A stretch of 8,822 bases of DNA, taken from the NCBI GenBank assembly GCA_900538575.1, contig UPZA01000033.1, forward strand, positions 1 through 8,822. Direction: 5' to 3'. The notes under the pieces are model-generated. The model was given only the letters and a program-made list of their open reading frames with translations, had not been told where the DNA came from and searched no databases. The DNA comes from an uncultured Ruminococcus sp. (GTDB lineage Bacteria; Bacillota; Clostridia; Oscillospirales; Ruminococcaceae). The translations under genes were made by a program, and so were the position numbers. This document shows, in pieces, positions 1-5,484 of the stretch; position 1 is the stretch's first letter, and every line of letters begins with the position of its first letter.

Positions 1-85
1 AGGGTACCCCTTTCCTATGCTTGCTAAGAAACTTTCTCCCTTTATCCCTACTACACCGGAAAATCCGATTTTGCCAAACTTACGC

Positions 86-123
86 AAAAGAAAAACGCTG
101 CAATCTGCAAAGATTACAACGCT
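86..123 (-). terminator. Rho-independent terminator of the XRE repressor gene
   Basis: Read on the minus strand, a stem of about 13 bp (arms 111-123 and 94-106) closes a 4-base loop (107-110) and is followed by five U, one C and four U (95 down to 86). Several pairs are G-U in minus-strand RNA but would be C-A mismatches in plus-strand RNA (101/116, 98/119, 95/122). The structure is therefore directional and suits the gene ending at 157. Confidence 0.8.
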
Positions 124-156
124 TTCTAAAAACTTATTCAGTTGTGCCGGACTTTT

Positions 157-510
157 TTATCTGTCCTCATTTTCGACTTCTGCTATCTCTTTCGCAGTAG
201 CGGTTACAATCCGTATGCCGTTGTCGCTCATATCGTCGAGCAGCGCGTCAAGCTGCCGCCGCTTTGTGTCTTTCCCGGCAGGCTTATCTAAAAGAAACTG
301 GTCTACGGATATATTGTAACGGAGCATAAGCTCAAAGAAAATCTGCAAACTGGGGTGTTGCCCCTTGTTTTCGATATTCGCAAGGTAGCGGGGAGATATG
401 AACATTTCGTCGCACACCTTTTTGCGGCTCTCTTTCCTGTCCGTCCGCGCCGCCTTTATTGCTGCTCCAAAAGCCTTAAAGTCGTATCTTGGTACTGGTC
501 TTTTTGCCAT
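157..510 (-). CDS. XRE-family repressor, Tn916 Orf9-type
   Basis: This 117-residue protein has an N-terminal helix-turn-helix region at about residues 14-74, with the hallmark SPRYLANIENKGQHPSL, which is characteristic of the Tn916 Orf9 family. The C-terminal 40 residues are charged. Orf9 in Tn916 is reported to repress transcription of the orf7-orf8 module and so limit excision and transfer. The same role is inferred here because its normal partners orf7, orf8, xis and int lie downstream on the other strand. It is transcribed away from the cargo cassette and has its own terminator at 86-123. The start ATG (510-508) has only a weak SD, GGGTG at 522-518, seven bases away. A better SD further up serves a start-stop codon pair (see findings). 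Length is normal for the family. Family is confident; function is by homology. Confidence 0.88.
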   Translation of the reverse strand: MAKRPVPRYDFKAFGAAIKAARTDRKESRKKVCDEMFISPRYLANIENKGQHPSLQIFFELMLRYNISVDQFLLDKPAGKDTKRRQLDALLDDMSDNGIRIVTATAKEIAEVENEDR

Positions 511-613
511 AGTTATTCACCCAGTTACATTTTACTGTTCCTCTTTTCACTTGGATATGTCTACATACTTCCTATTATTAGCTAAAATAATTCTTATTAA
601 ACCGCGAAAAATG

Positions 614-657
614 AATGAATGTTATTCATTGACTTTTGAGATAGGCTGCGCTATAAT
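614..657 (+). promoter_or_regulatory. Promoter with overlapping operator 1, methyltransferase gene
   Basis: TTGACT (629-634), a 17-bp spacer and a perfect TATAAT (652-657) form a strong sigma-A-type promoter. A 17-bp dyad, AATGAAT-gtt-ATTCATT (614-630), overlaps the -35 box, so a bound repressor would exclude RNA polymerase. The core TGAATGTTATTCATT (616-630) recurs before the other three cassette genes, which points to the cassette's TetR protein as the binder. Confidence 0.85.
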
Positions 658-680
658 AGCTCTGGAAAGGAGGGTTGAAT

Positions 681-1289
681 ATGGCTAACGTGAAAGAAAA
701 TTCAAAAACAGCTTTCAATCAACAAGCAGCTACTTATGATAGCGATATAAAAGGACAACACGCGCGTTCCTTATATCCTGTCATGCTTAAAAAACTTTCT
801 GAACTCCCTTACCATACAGCTTTAGATTTAGGCTGCGGGACAGGCGAAATGATGAAACGTATTTTGCAGCAAAACGGGGACAAAACTTTATATGGAATTG
901 ACCTATCAGAAAAAATGTTAGAAGTAGCAAGAGAGAAACTTGGAAATGAAGTTAATCTTGTATTAGGGGACAGCGAAAATCTCCCCTTTAGCGACAATTT
1001 TTTTGATGTTGTTTATTGCAACGATTCCTTTCATCATTACCCCCTGCCGGATAAAGTGCTTTCAGAAGTGTGCAGAGTTTTAAAACCCAGTGGAACATTT
1101 ATCATGTGTGACTGCTGGCAGCCTGCAATCGGGCGGGCAATTATGAATTTCTACATGAAACATAGCAAGGAGGGAGATGTAAAAATTTATTCAGAACGTG
1201 AAATACGGGAATTATTTTCCGGTCACTTTTCAAAAGTTTTCTGGGAGCATATCGGAAATACGTCCTGTATAGCTTGGGGAATAAAATAA
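681..1289 (+). CDS. Class I SAM-dependent methyltransferase (UbiE/Methyltransf_11 type)
   Basis: This 202-residue protein has the seven-stranded methyltransferase signatures in order. Motif I ALDLGCGTGE is at residues 47-56, the acidic end of strand 2 (YGIDLS, Asp74) would bind the SAM ribose, GDSENLPF (96-103) is motif II-like, and FDVVYC is at 108-113. The substrate cannot be read from sequence. It lacks the layout of Erm rRNA dimethylases and looks like a small-molecule or lipid methylase. A TTG at 675 is also open, but AAAGGAGG (666-673) is only one base from it and seven from ATG 681, so ATG is chosen. The gene has its own promoter and operator and is followed after 9 bases by the tetR operator, with no terminator between, so read-through into tetR is possible. 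A role in modifying an exported or toxic compound alongside the MATE pump is inference. Confidence 0.88.
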   Translation: MANVKENSKTAFNQQAATYDSDIKGQHARSLYPVMLKKLSELPYHTALDLGCGTGEMMKRILQQNGDKTLYGIDLSEKMLEVAREKLGNEVNLVLGDSENLPFSDNFFDVVYCNDSFHHYPLPDKVLSEVCRVLKPSGTFIMCDCWQPAIGRAIMNFYMKHSKEGDVKIYSEREIRELFSGHFSKVFWEHIGNTSCIAWGIK

Positions 1290-1298
1290 ACCCTTCTA

Positions 1299-1346
1299 AA
1301 TGACTGATATTCAGTCATTGACTTTGTAAGCAAGGACTGATATTAT
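1299..1346 (+). promoter_or_regulatory. Promoter with overlapping operator 2, tetR gene
   Basis: TTGACT (1318-1323), a 17-bp spacer and TATTAT (1341-1346) precede the tetR start. A dyad with 9-bp arms, AATGACTGA (1299-1307) and TCAGTCATT (1311-1319), around TAT overlaps the -35 box exactly as in operator 1. This is the longest perfect dyad of the four sites. The arrangement is typical of TetR autorepression. Confidence 0.87.
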
Positions 1347-1364
1347 AAAGGAAGGAGGTGCAAT

Positions 1365-1925
1365 ATGCGTATTACGAAAGAACCCGAAGAACGTAAGCAG
1401 GAAATATTAGACACCGCTATGCGGTTATTCTACGAAAAAGGTTATGAAAAAACCTCTATTACTGATATTGCAAAAGCCATAGGTGTTGCACAGGGATTGT
1501 GTTACCGATATTTTCCGTCAAAAGAAGCCCTTTTCGACAGTGCCATAGACCAGTATGCAGAGGAACTTGTGTGCCGTTTTTCTATTCCGGCGGATAGTGA
1601 TAAACGAACATTAAAGGAAATTGTGGAAACAATGTCCGTTATGGTAGAAACAGAAAATAGCGATTATTATAAGACGCTTCATGTCGTGGAAAATAAAAAA
1701 TTTCACGACCAACTGATGTTAAAAGTCTGCGAAAAACTTTCAAAAATAGTTGCTAAGTTACTTGAACGAGCAAAAGAAAAAGGCGAAATCAGCATAAATG
1801 ATATTCAAACGACAGCCTCTTTTTGCGTTTATGGGCAAATCGGTATTTTACTTGACGGAAGTTATACCGCAGAAGAAAAAGAAAAACGTATTCGTGATTT
1901 TCTGATATATGCACTAAGGCTGTAA
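1365..1925 (+). CDS. TetR/AcrR-family transcriptional repressor of the cargo cassette
   Basis: This 186-residue protein has a TetR_N domain at about residues 11-57: ILDTAMRLFYEKGYEKTSITDIAKAIGVAQGLCYRYFPSKEALF, written here as ILDTAMRLFYEKGYEKTS (14-31) followed by the recognition helix segment VAQGLCYRYF (41-50) and PSKEALF (51-57). The remaining all-helical C-terminal half would form the dimer and ligand pocket, and its ligand is unknown. The length is usual for the family. The start ATG follows a strong SD, AAGGAGGTG (1352-1360), at 4-6 bases. The gene sits in the middle of four plus-strand genes. The same palindromic core occurs upstream of itself and of the three others, so it is most simply an autoregulated repressor of the pump and two methyltransferases, released by a compound the pump handles. 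Family is certain; targets are inferred from the operators. Confidence 0.9.
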   Translation: MRITKEPEERKQEILDTAMRLFYEKGYEKTSITDIAKAIGVAQGLCYRYFPSKEALFDSAIDQYAEELVCRFSIPADSDKRTLKEIVETMSVMVETENSDYYKTLHVVENKKFHDQLMLKVCEKLSKIVAKLLERAKEKGEISINDIQTTASFCVYGQIGILLDGSYTAEEKEKRIRDFLIYALRL

Positions 1926-1929
1926 GGTG

Positions 1930-1951
1930 GCTCCCTGCTCTGATAGGGAGC
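1930..1951 (+). terminator. Hairpin after tetR (weak or partial terminator)
   Basis: A perfect 7-bp stem, GCTCCCT (1930-1936) and AGGGAGC (1945-1951), closes an 8-base loop five bases after the tetR stop. Only a short, interrupted U run (aatctttc) follows, so termination would be partial. It separates tetR from the next operator. Confidence 0.5.
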
Positions 1952-1968
1952 AATCTTTCGGCATTTAA

Positions 1969-1987
1969 TTGAATGATATTCATTCAA
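1969..1987. promoter_or_regulatory. Operator 3, upstream of the ICMT-like gene
   Basis: This 19-bp dyad has arms TTGAATGA (1969-1976) and TCATTCAA (1980-1987) around TAT. Its core TGAATGATATTCATT aligns base for base with the other three operators. It ends three bases before the SD GGAGG (1991-1995). No good -35/-10 pair is visible around it, so either the promoter is weak and overlaps the site, or the site blocks read-through from tetR. Confidence 0.75.
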
Positions 1988-2003
1988 AATGGAGGAAAAA
2001 GGA

Positions 2004-2618
2004 ATGAATGACCCGTCACGGTTTACAAGCATACAGGAATATTATTATTTCATCTATGCTATCAGCTACATGATGTTAGCAGAACTTTGTATATGGATTT
2101 ATAATTTCAAAGGTTGGTTGAAGAAACAAGATAAGAAAAATAGTGATTATGGAACAATTCTAATAGTCATGTTGGGGTGTTGGGGAAGTTTCTATTTCAG
2201 TACCTATTTCAGAAGTCAACCTTTTATCCAGATAGCGGGAGATATACTTCTTCCCCATGCTTTTTATTATGTGGGACTGGCTGCTATCCTCATAGGAACA
2301 ACACTACGCATTTATGCTGTCTGGAGCCTAAGACACACTTTTACTCTATCTGTCAAAACGGGAAGTAATCAACAATTAGTTACGACTGGGGTTTACCGAT
2401 ACATCAGAAATCCCGCTTATGCCGGAACAATTTTAAGTATGCTTGGAAATGCCTTTTGTTTCCGTTCCGTCTTTGCACCGTTGGTTGTCCTGCTGCTTTT
2501 AGCTATATGCTACGGGATAAGAATTAAGGTTGAAGAAAAAGCACTGTATGAACGCTTTGGAGAAGATTTTAAAAATTATTGCTTCCGTACATGGAGGTTA
2601 ATACCATTGATTTGGTAA
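2004..2618 (+). CDS. ICMT/PEMT-like integral membrane methyltransferase
   Basis: This 204-residue protein has about four to five hydrophobic segments (roughly residues 13-36, 51-67, 86-108 and 142-172). It carries the C-terminal signature of the isoprenylcysteine carboxyl methyltransferase / phospholipid methyltransferase group: LVTTGVYRYIRNPAYAG at 125-141 (the GxYxxxRxPxYxG block), then EEKALYERFGEDFKNY at 177-192. In known members this half binds SAM at the membrane interface. Bacterial substrates are mostly unknown, so none is assigned. An in-frame ATG at 1989 overlaps the SD, so ATG 2004, eight bases after GGAGG (1991-1995), is chosen. It lies in the TetR-controlled cassette between tetR and the MATE pump. 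Methylation of a membrane-partitioning compound or lipid is a guess. Family confident, substrate unknown. Confidence 0.85.
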   Translation: MNDPSRFTSIQEYYYFIYAISYMMLAELCIWIYNFKGWLKKQDKKNSDYGTILIVMLGCWGSFYFSTYFRSQPFIQIAGDILLPHAFYYVGLAAILIGTTLRIYAVWSLRHTFTLSVKTGSNQQLVTTGVYRYIRNPAYAGTILSMLGNAFCFRSVFAPLVVLLLLAICYGIRIKVEEKALYERFGEDFKNYCFRTWRLIPLIW

Positions 2619-2620
2619 TC

Positions 2621-2639
2621 GGCTACCTCATAGGTAGCC
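2621..2639 (+). terminator. Hairpin after the ICMT-like gene
   Basis: A perfect 8-bp stem, GGCTACCT (2621-2628) and AGGTAGCC (2632-2639), with a 3-base loop starts two bases after the stop codon. The sequence after it (cttaaataaag) lacks a proper U run, so it is a weak terminator or an RNA-stabilising 3' hairpin. Confidence 0.5.
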
Positions 2640-2657
2640 CTTAAATAAAGCACAAAT

Positions 2658-2673
2658 ATGAATGTTATTCATT
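2658..2673. promoter_or_regulatory. Operator 4, upstream of the MATE gene
   Basis: The dyad ATGAAT-gtt-ATTCAT (2658-2672) contains the core TGAATGTTATTCATT (2659-2673), identical over 15 bases to operator 1. It is followed by two more ATTC-type repeats (attcattcaa), then the SD AAAGGAAG (2683-2690). A matching promoter could not be picked with confidence. Confidence 0.75.
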
Positions 2674-2698
2674 CATTCAAAGAAAGGAAGTTTTAACT

Positions 2699-4015
2699 AT
2701 GCCAACAAAGATTGATTTTATTGGAGGAAATACAAGACGCTGTCTAATGGCTATGGCTCTGCCTATGATTGCTGCTATGTTTCTTAACATGGCTTACAAC
2801 CTTGTTGATAGTTTATGGATTGGAAATCTTTTAGGAGAAACCGCCTATGCAGCATTAACTAATTCAACCCCCATTATTCTGATACTCACGTCCGTTGCTA
2901 TGGGAGCTACTAACGGTGTATCAATTTTACTTTCGCAAGCGATTGGAGCAAAAGATAAGCGAAAAACAGAAAGTCTTATAGCAACTTCTCTTATCGTTGC
3001 TATTGCCTTTTCCCTTTTGATTACATTAGTCCTTGAACTGACCTTGCCTTTTATCCTAAATGCTCTGAACACGCCGACGGAAACTTATGACATGGCATAC
3101 AGTTATCTGGCAATTTATGTTCTTGGCTATGTTGCTGTTTATTTGTATCTATACTTTACGGCGGTTTTGAGAAGTTTTGGAAATTCTATGTTTCAAGCCG
3201 CCGCTATGTTAGTATCTACGATTTTAAATGCAATTCTTGACCCTATTTTCATTCACTTTATAGACTTTCACGGCGCTGCGATTGCAACTCTGCTTTCACA
3301 AGCTGTTTGCTTGATTTTTATGGTTGCTTATCTGAAAAAGAAAAAATTGTTTGCTTTGCATATCACATGGTTTGAAAAAAAGGATATTTTACCCCTCATT
3401 CAGAAAGCTGTACCGTCTATCATTCAACAAAGTATTCCGGCGGTAAGCACAACATTTTTGACTGCATTGGTAAGTACATACAGTATTACTGCGATTGCGG
3501 CGTATGGAATTACTGGAAAATTGGAAACTATCCTTTTTTATCCGGCTATGGCACTAAATATGGTCTTAACTACAATCGTTGGACAGTGCATTGGAGGGCA
3601 ACGCCCCGACCGCGCCAGAGATTATTTAAAATGCGCTTTGAAATATGGGTGTGCGCTGCTCCTAATTCTTTCCATTATCATTGTAGCATTTTCAAAACAG
3701 CTTTCCGGCTTATTCGTAAAAAGTTCTGATGTTGCTGCTATTGTTGGCGTTTACTTCTTAATCGTAGGAGTAGGGTATGTTTTAAATACCGTCACAAACA
3801 GCTTTCTTGGTGTGTTGAATGGATTTGGCAAGCCTGCAAAAAGCATGATGTTGATGATTTTTTACTATATCGTTGTTCGTATGCCTTTAGCATATTTGCT
3901 CTCCCTTTTAGGGTTTGGGCTGAATGGAATATGGGTTGCTGTACTTATAAGCCATATTTGCGCGGCAGCAGCTTCCACTATTGTATCGACGTTGCAATTT
4001 AAAATGTCCAAATAA
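2699..4015 (+). CDS. MATE-family multidrug efflux transporter
   Basis: This 438-residue protein is almost entirely hydrophobic, with about 12 predicted membrane segments in two similar halves, as in MATE (MatE, DinF/NorM-like) antiporters. It starts with ALPMIAAMFLNMAYNLVDSL (20-39), the typical first helix with a V-D pair. It also has the loop LSQAIGAKDKRK (79-90) and the block VLRSFGNSMFQA (156-167) leading to NAILDP (177-182). These pumps export cationic or amphipathic compounds using Na+ or H+ gradients; the substrate here is unknown. Length is normal and there is no sign of decay. ATG 2699 follows AAAGGAAG (2683-2690) by eight bases. It is the last gene of the cassette, has its own operator and is closed by the terminator at 4091. 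It is presumably the resistance effector of the cassette. Confidence 0.92.
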   Translation: MPTKIDFIGGNTRRCLMAMALPMIAAMFLNMAYNLVDSLWIGNLLGETAYAALTNSTPIILILTSVAMGATNGVSILLSQAIGAKDKRKTESLIATSLIVAIAFSLLITLVLELTLPFILNALNTPTETYDMAYSYLAIYVLGYVAVYLYLYFTAVLRSFGNSMFQAAAMLVSTILNAILDPIFIHFIDFHGAAIATLLSQAVCLIFMVAYLKKKKLFALHITWFEKKDILPLIQKAVPSIIQQSIPAVSTTFLTALVSTYSITAIAAYGITGKLETILFYPAMALNMVLTTIVGQCIGGQRPDRARDYLKCALKYGCALLLILSIIIVAFSKQLSGLFVKSSDVAAIVGVYFLIVGVGYVLNTVTNSFLGVLNGFGKPAKSMMLMIFYYIVVRMPLAYLLSLLGFGLNGIWVAVLISHICAAAASTIVSTLQFKMSK

Positions 4016-4029
4016 TTTAAAAAATTTAG

Positions 4030-4101
4030 CCGCCGTTTTCCTATTTTAAAAATGGAAATACGGAGGGTGTATTAAAGTCGCCCTTTTTAGGGATACGGCG
4101 G
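4030..4101 (+). promoter_or_regulatory. Attenuator-like alternative-pairing region before the terminator
   Basis: An AT-rich hairpin (arms 4033-4041 and 4054-4063, one bulge) and a small stem GGGTG (4065-4069)/CGCCC (4079-4083) precede the terminator at 4091. CCGCCGT (4030-4036) is perfectly complementary to ACGGCGG (4095-4101), the 5' arm of that terminator, so an antiterminator fold competing with the terminator is possible. No peptide-coding leader was recognised. The region lies just downstream of the MATE gene and upstream of orf7, so it would govern read-through from cargo into the excision module. Confidence 0.35.
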
Positions 4102-4131
4102 TATCTTGGAGGTATCGCCGTGTCCTTTTTT
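4091..4131 (+). terminator. Strong rho-independent terminator after the cargo cassette
   Basis: A 15-bp stem (4091-4105 with 4111-4125) closes the loop TTGGA and is followed by six U (4126-4131). Three of the pairs are G-U in plus-strand RNA and would be A-C in the opposite strand, which fixes the direction as plus. Confidence 0.88.
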
Positions 4132-4241
4132 GTTGCGAACAAACCGCCTAACCTATCAAAAAAAGCCTATCTCTTATAGCGGTTTATTCTGGACACAAGT
4201 ATGAACTTTCAAATCATCTTAATACCTTAATCAATTCACTA

Positions 4242-4274
4242 ACGCCCGATTGCGTCATGCAGTCGGGCGTTTTT
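4242..4274 (+). terminator. Second rho-independent terminator upstream of orf7
   Basis: A 12-bp stem, ACGCCCGATTGC (4242-4253) and GCAGTCGGGCGT (4259-4270), with one G-U pair closes the loop GTCAT and runs into a U tract ending at 4274. The 110 bases between the two terminators hold no recognisable gene; the longest start-codon frame there (4201-4230) has nine codons. Two terminators in series insulate the excision module from cargo transcription. Confidence 0.88.
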
Positions 4275-4373
4275 GCGCTCCTTAAAAGTTTTTTAAAAAA
4301 TTGTCGTTTCTGTTTGGCAGTTTTTGAATTTTTTGGGGAGTGGGGTACGAAAGGGGAAATCACTAATCACCCG

Positions 4374-4397
4374 CTTTCGCGGTTGCGAAAGGAGGTG
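4374..4397 (+). promoter_or_regulatory. Hairpin abutting the orf7 ribosome binding site
   Basis: A perfect 7-bp stem, CTTTCGC (4374-4380) and GCGAAAG (4385-4391), with loop GGTT takes up the first four bases of the extended SD AAAGGAGGTG (4388-4397). It would partly occlude ribosome binding. Upstream, TTGAAT (4324-4329) and TACGAA (4346-4351), 16 bp apart, are only a weak promoter candidate. Confidence 0.5.
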
Positions 4398-4402
4398 AGA
4401 AT

Positions 4403-4846
4403 ATGAACGAGCCTAATCGTACCGAATGGGAAACCCGTTGCGCTTTTAACGGTTTCTGCAAAAAGGCGTTGAAGTTTGAAGCAAGCAACGCCCATCGTGA
4501 TGTACGCCATCATCAGCTCCGAGAGGTTACTTTTTCAAGTCTGTCCTTGCAGGAAGAAGAACAGCTTTTTACAAATGACCGCTACTTTGCGGACGAAGAA
4601 GCTGACGACAAATCTTTTTTTGTGGCAGGAATGGAAATTACCCCGAAGCTGTTGGCTGACGCTATACACGCGCTGCCGGAAGAAAAACGCGACGCTGTTC
4701 TGCTGTACTATTTCTTTGATATGAGCGACCCGGAGATTGCAAAGCTCCTTAATCTGTCAAGAAGCACTGTACAGTACAGACGGACAAGCTCTTTTGAGCT
4801 ACTAAAACGCTATTTGGAGGAACGTGCTTATGATAACCAAAAGTAA
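4403..4846 (+). CDS. Sigma-70-like regulator, Tn916 Orf7-type
   Basis: This 147-residue protein has a sigma region-4-like C-terminal part at residues 82-138. LADAIHALPEEKRDAVLLYYF is split here as the helix LADAIHALPEEKRD (84-97) and the strong DNA-binding helix-turn-helix DMSDPEIAKLLNLSRSTVQY (106-125). The N-terminal 80 residues resemble the degenerate region 2 of Tn916 Orf7. In Tn916 this protein and Orf8 stimulate transcription that reads into xis and int. It starts at ATG 4403, seven bases after GGAGG (4391-4395), and its last 17 bases overlap orf8, so the two are translationally coupled. Length is close to Tn916 Orf7. The module differs in composition from the more AT-rich cargo, consistent with the cargo being a separate acquisition. 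Confidence 0.88.
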   Translation: MNEPNRTEWETRCAFNGFCKKALKFEASNAHRDVRHHQLREVTFSSLSLQEEEQLFTNDRYFADEEADDKSFFVAGMEITPKLLADAIHALPEEKRDAVLLYYFFDMSDPEIAKLLNLSRSTVQYRRTSSFELLKRYLEERAYDNQK

Positions 4847-5078
4847 CAGCGACCACGACGAGCGCGGCTTGTTGCCATATCCGATTATCGTAGCCGCGAC
4901 CAAAGGCGACCCGGACGCTATGAAAATTGTCTTAAACCGTTATGAGGGCGATATGGTTGCCCTGTCCGTCCGTAAAATGCGTGATGAACGAGGAAATACA
5001 TATTACGGCGTAGACCAGGACATTTACGACCGCCTGCGGGCAAGACTAATTCGGGTAGTATTGGATTTTAGGGTTTGA
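4830..5078 (+). CDS. Helix-turn-helix protein, Tn916 Orf8-type
   Basis: This 82-residue protein has the family's typical run: LPYPIIVAATKGDPDAMKIV (residues 15-34), a central RYEG, and the C-terminal end RLRARLIRVVLDFRV (68-82), which closes nearly all Orf8 homologues. These are short regulators (HTH_16 type) that act with Orf7. A GTG at 4824 is also in frame but only three bases from the SD GGAGG (4816-4820). ATG 4830 has a nine-base spacing and is chosen. It overlaps the 3' end of orf7 by 17 bases in another frame, a strong sign of coupled synthesis. The function in excision control is inferred from Tn916. After its stop there is no gene until xis at 5485. Confidence 0.82.
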   Translation: MITKSNSDHDERGLLPYPIIVAATKGDPDAMKIVLNRYEGDMVALSVRKMRDERGNTYYGVDQDIYDRLRARLIRVVLDFRV

Positions 5079-5089
5079 TGTAATCTGCT

Positions 5090-5115
5090 GCTTGCGTTCT
5101 CCCCTTTCCGCAAGC
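5090..5115 (+). promoter_or_regulatory. Hairpin just downstream of orf8
   Basis: A perfect 7-bp stem, GCTTGCG (5090-5096) and CGCAAGC (5109-5115), has a 12-base pyrimidine-rich loop and starts 11 bases after the orf8 stop. There is no U tract after it, so it is not a classical terminator. It may be the first element of the structured region that follows. Confidence 0.45.
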
Positions 5116-5154
5116 GCAGAACGTCCAACTGATTTTTGAACCTTGACAAAGAAA

Positions 5155-5367
5155 GCGACGCAAGATAACGGCGACGCAGTATAGGGCAAATCGGATACGT
5201 TCGATATATGGGGAGCCGTTGGGCTGATACGCGACGACGAAAGGAGGGACAAACCGAGCGAGAAATATCAGTGTTCCAAAGCAGACTTAGCAACTCTGCC
5301 GCCACAATCCATATATCGGTATAATGATACTTCCTTATCGCCGCAGTCCGAGCGTTCAAAGCGTCGC
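5155..5367 (+). ncRNA. Candidate structured RNA between orf8 and xis
   Basis: This non-coding stretch contains nested perfect inverted repeats. GCGACGC (5155-5161) pairs with GCGTCGC (5361-5367), CGGCGA (5169-5174) with TCGCCG (5338-5343), and CGATATATGG (5202-5211) with CCATATATCG (5309-5318). Inside the last pair, CTGATA (5224-5229) pairs with TATCAG (5266-5271) and GCAGA (5281-5285) with TCTGC (5295-5299). The pairs are mutually compatible and would form a long arm ending in a branched junction. It could be a trans-acting RNA or a 5' leader of xis. TTGACA at 5143-5148 is a possible -35 box, but no convincing -10 follows. No known RNA family was recognised. A second GCGACGC at 5171-5177 permits an alternative pairing. 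Confidence 0.45.
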
Positions 5368-5382
5368 AGGCAACGGGTAAGG

Positions 5383-5401
5383 CTCCGGCAGACCGCCGGA
5401 G
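5383..5401 (+). promoter_or_regulatory. GC-rich hairpin in the xis leader
   Basis: A perfect 7-bp stem, CTCCGGC (5383-5389) and GCCGGAG (5395-5401), closes the loop AGACC. A short stem GCTAT/ATAGC (5420-5424/5429-5433) follows. Both lie between the long-range structure and the xis start and are probably part of the same leader RNA. There is no U tract, so they do not look like terminators. Confidence 0.5.
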
Positions 5402-5446
5402 GGGTGGAACTCCCATGACGCTATGCTAATAGCTGTCCGATTAAAG

Positions 5447-5476
5447 CCCCTTTTTATTTTAACTTTGAGAAAGGGG
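5447..5476 (+). promoter_or_regulatory. Hairpin sequestering the xis ribosome binding site
   Basis: CCCCTTTTT (5447-5455) pairs with 5468-5476 (nine pairs, one G-U), and the 3' arm contains the whole SD AAAGGGG (5470-5476), eight bases before the xis ATG. The 16-base loop is AU-rich. In the folded state xis would be poorly translated, which suggests post-transcriptional control of excision. Confidence 0.55.
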
Positions 5477-5484
5477 AAATTTTT

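Noticed and set aside
17..319. 100-codon plus-strand frame at the left edge
   Set aside because: It lies antisense to the Orf9-type gene and its terminator, has a low-complexity composition and no ribosome binding site. The 1-85 stretch holds no other recognisable gene.
574..591. Interrupted palindrome ATTATT-agctaa-AATAAT as an Orf9 operator
   Set aside because: It is AT-rich and could easily arise by chance, and no clear repressor promoter can be placed around it; kept out of the feature list.
675..680. TTG start for the SAM methyltransferase
   Set aside because: Only one base separates it from the SD; ATG 681 has a seven-base spacing. The same logic rejects ATG 1989, GTG 4824 and ATG 7771.
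681..1289. rRNA methylase of Erm type (macrolide resistance)
   Set aside because: The motif layout is that of small-molecule/UbiE-like methyltransferases, and Erm-type hallmarks and length (about 245 residues) are missing.
4129..4143. Dyad TTTGTT-gcg-AACAAA after the cargo terminator
   Set aside because: It overlaps the terminator U tract and is short; nothing links it to a regulator.
5297..5325. TATAAT at 5320-5325 as a promoter for xis
   Set aside because: No acceptable -35 box lies 16-18 bases upstream (TGCCGC at best), and the hexamer directly follows a stem of the putative structured RNA.
5024..5416. 130-codon open frame on the minus strand across the orf8-xis gap
   Set aside because: It overlaps the 3' end of orf8 and its sequence is arginine/serine/leucine-rich without any domain. 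Its openness is better explained by the inverted-repeat-rich non-coding region. Frames like this may be annotated as hypothetical in relatives, but I see no SD that convinces.
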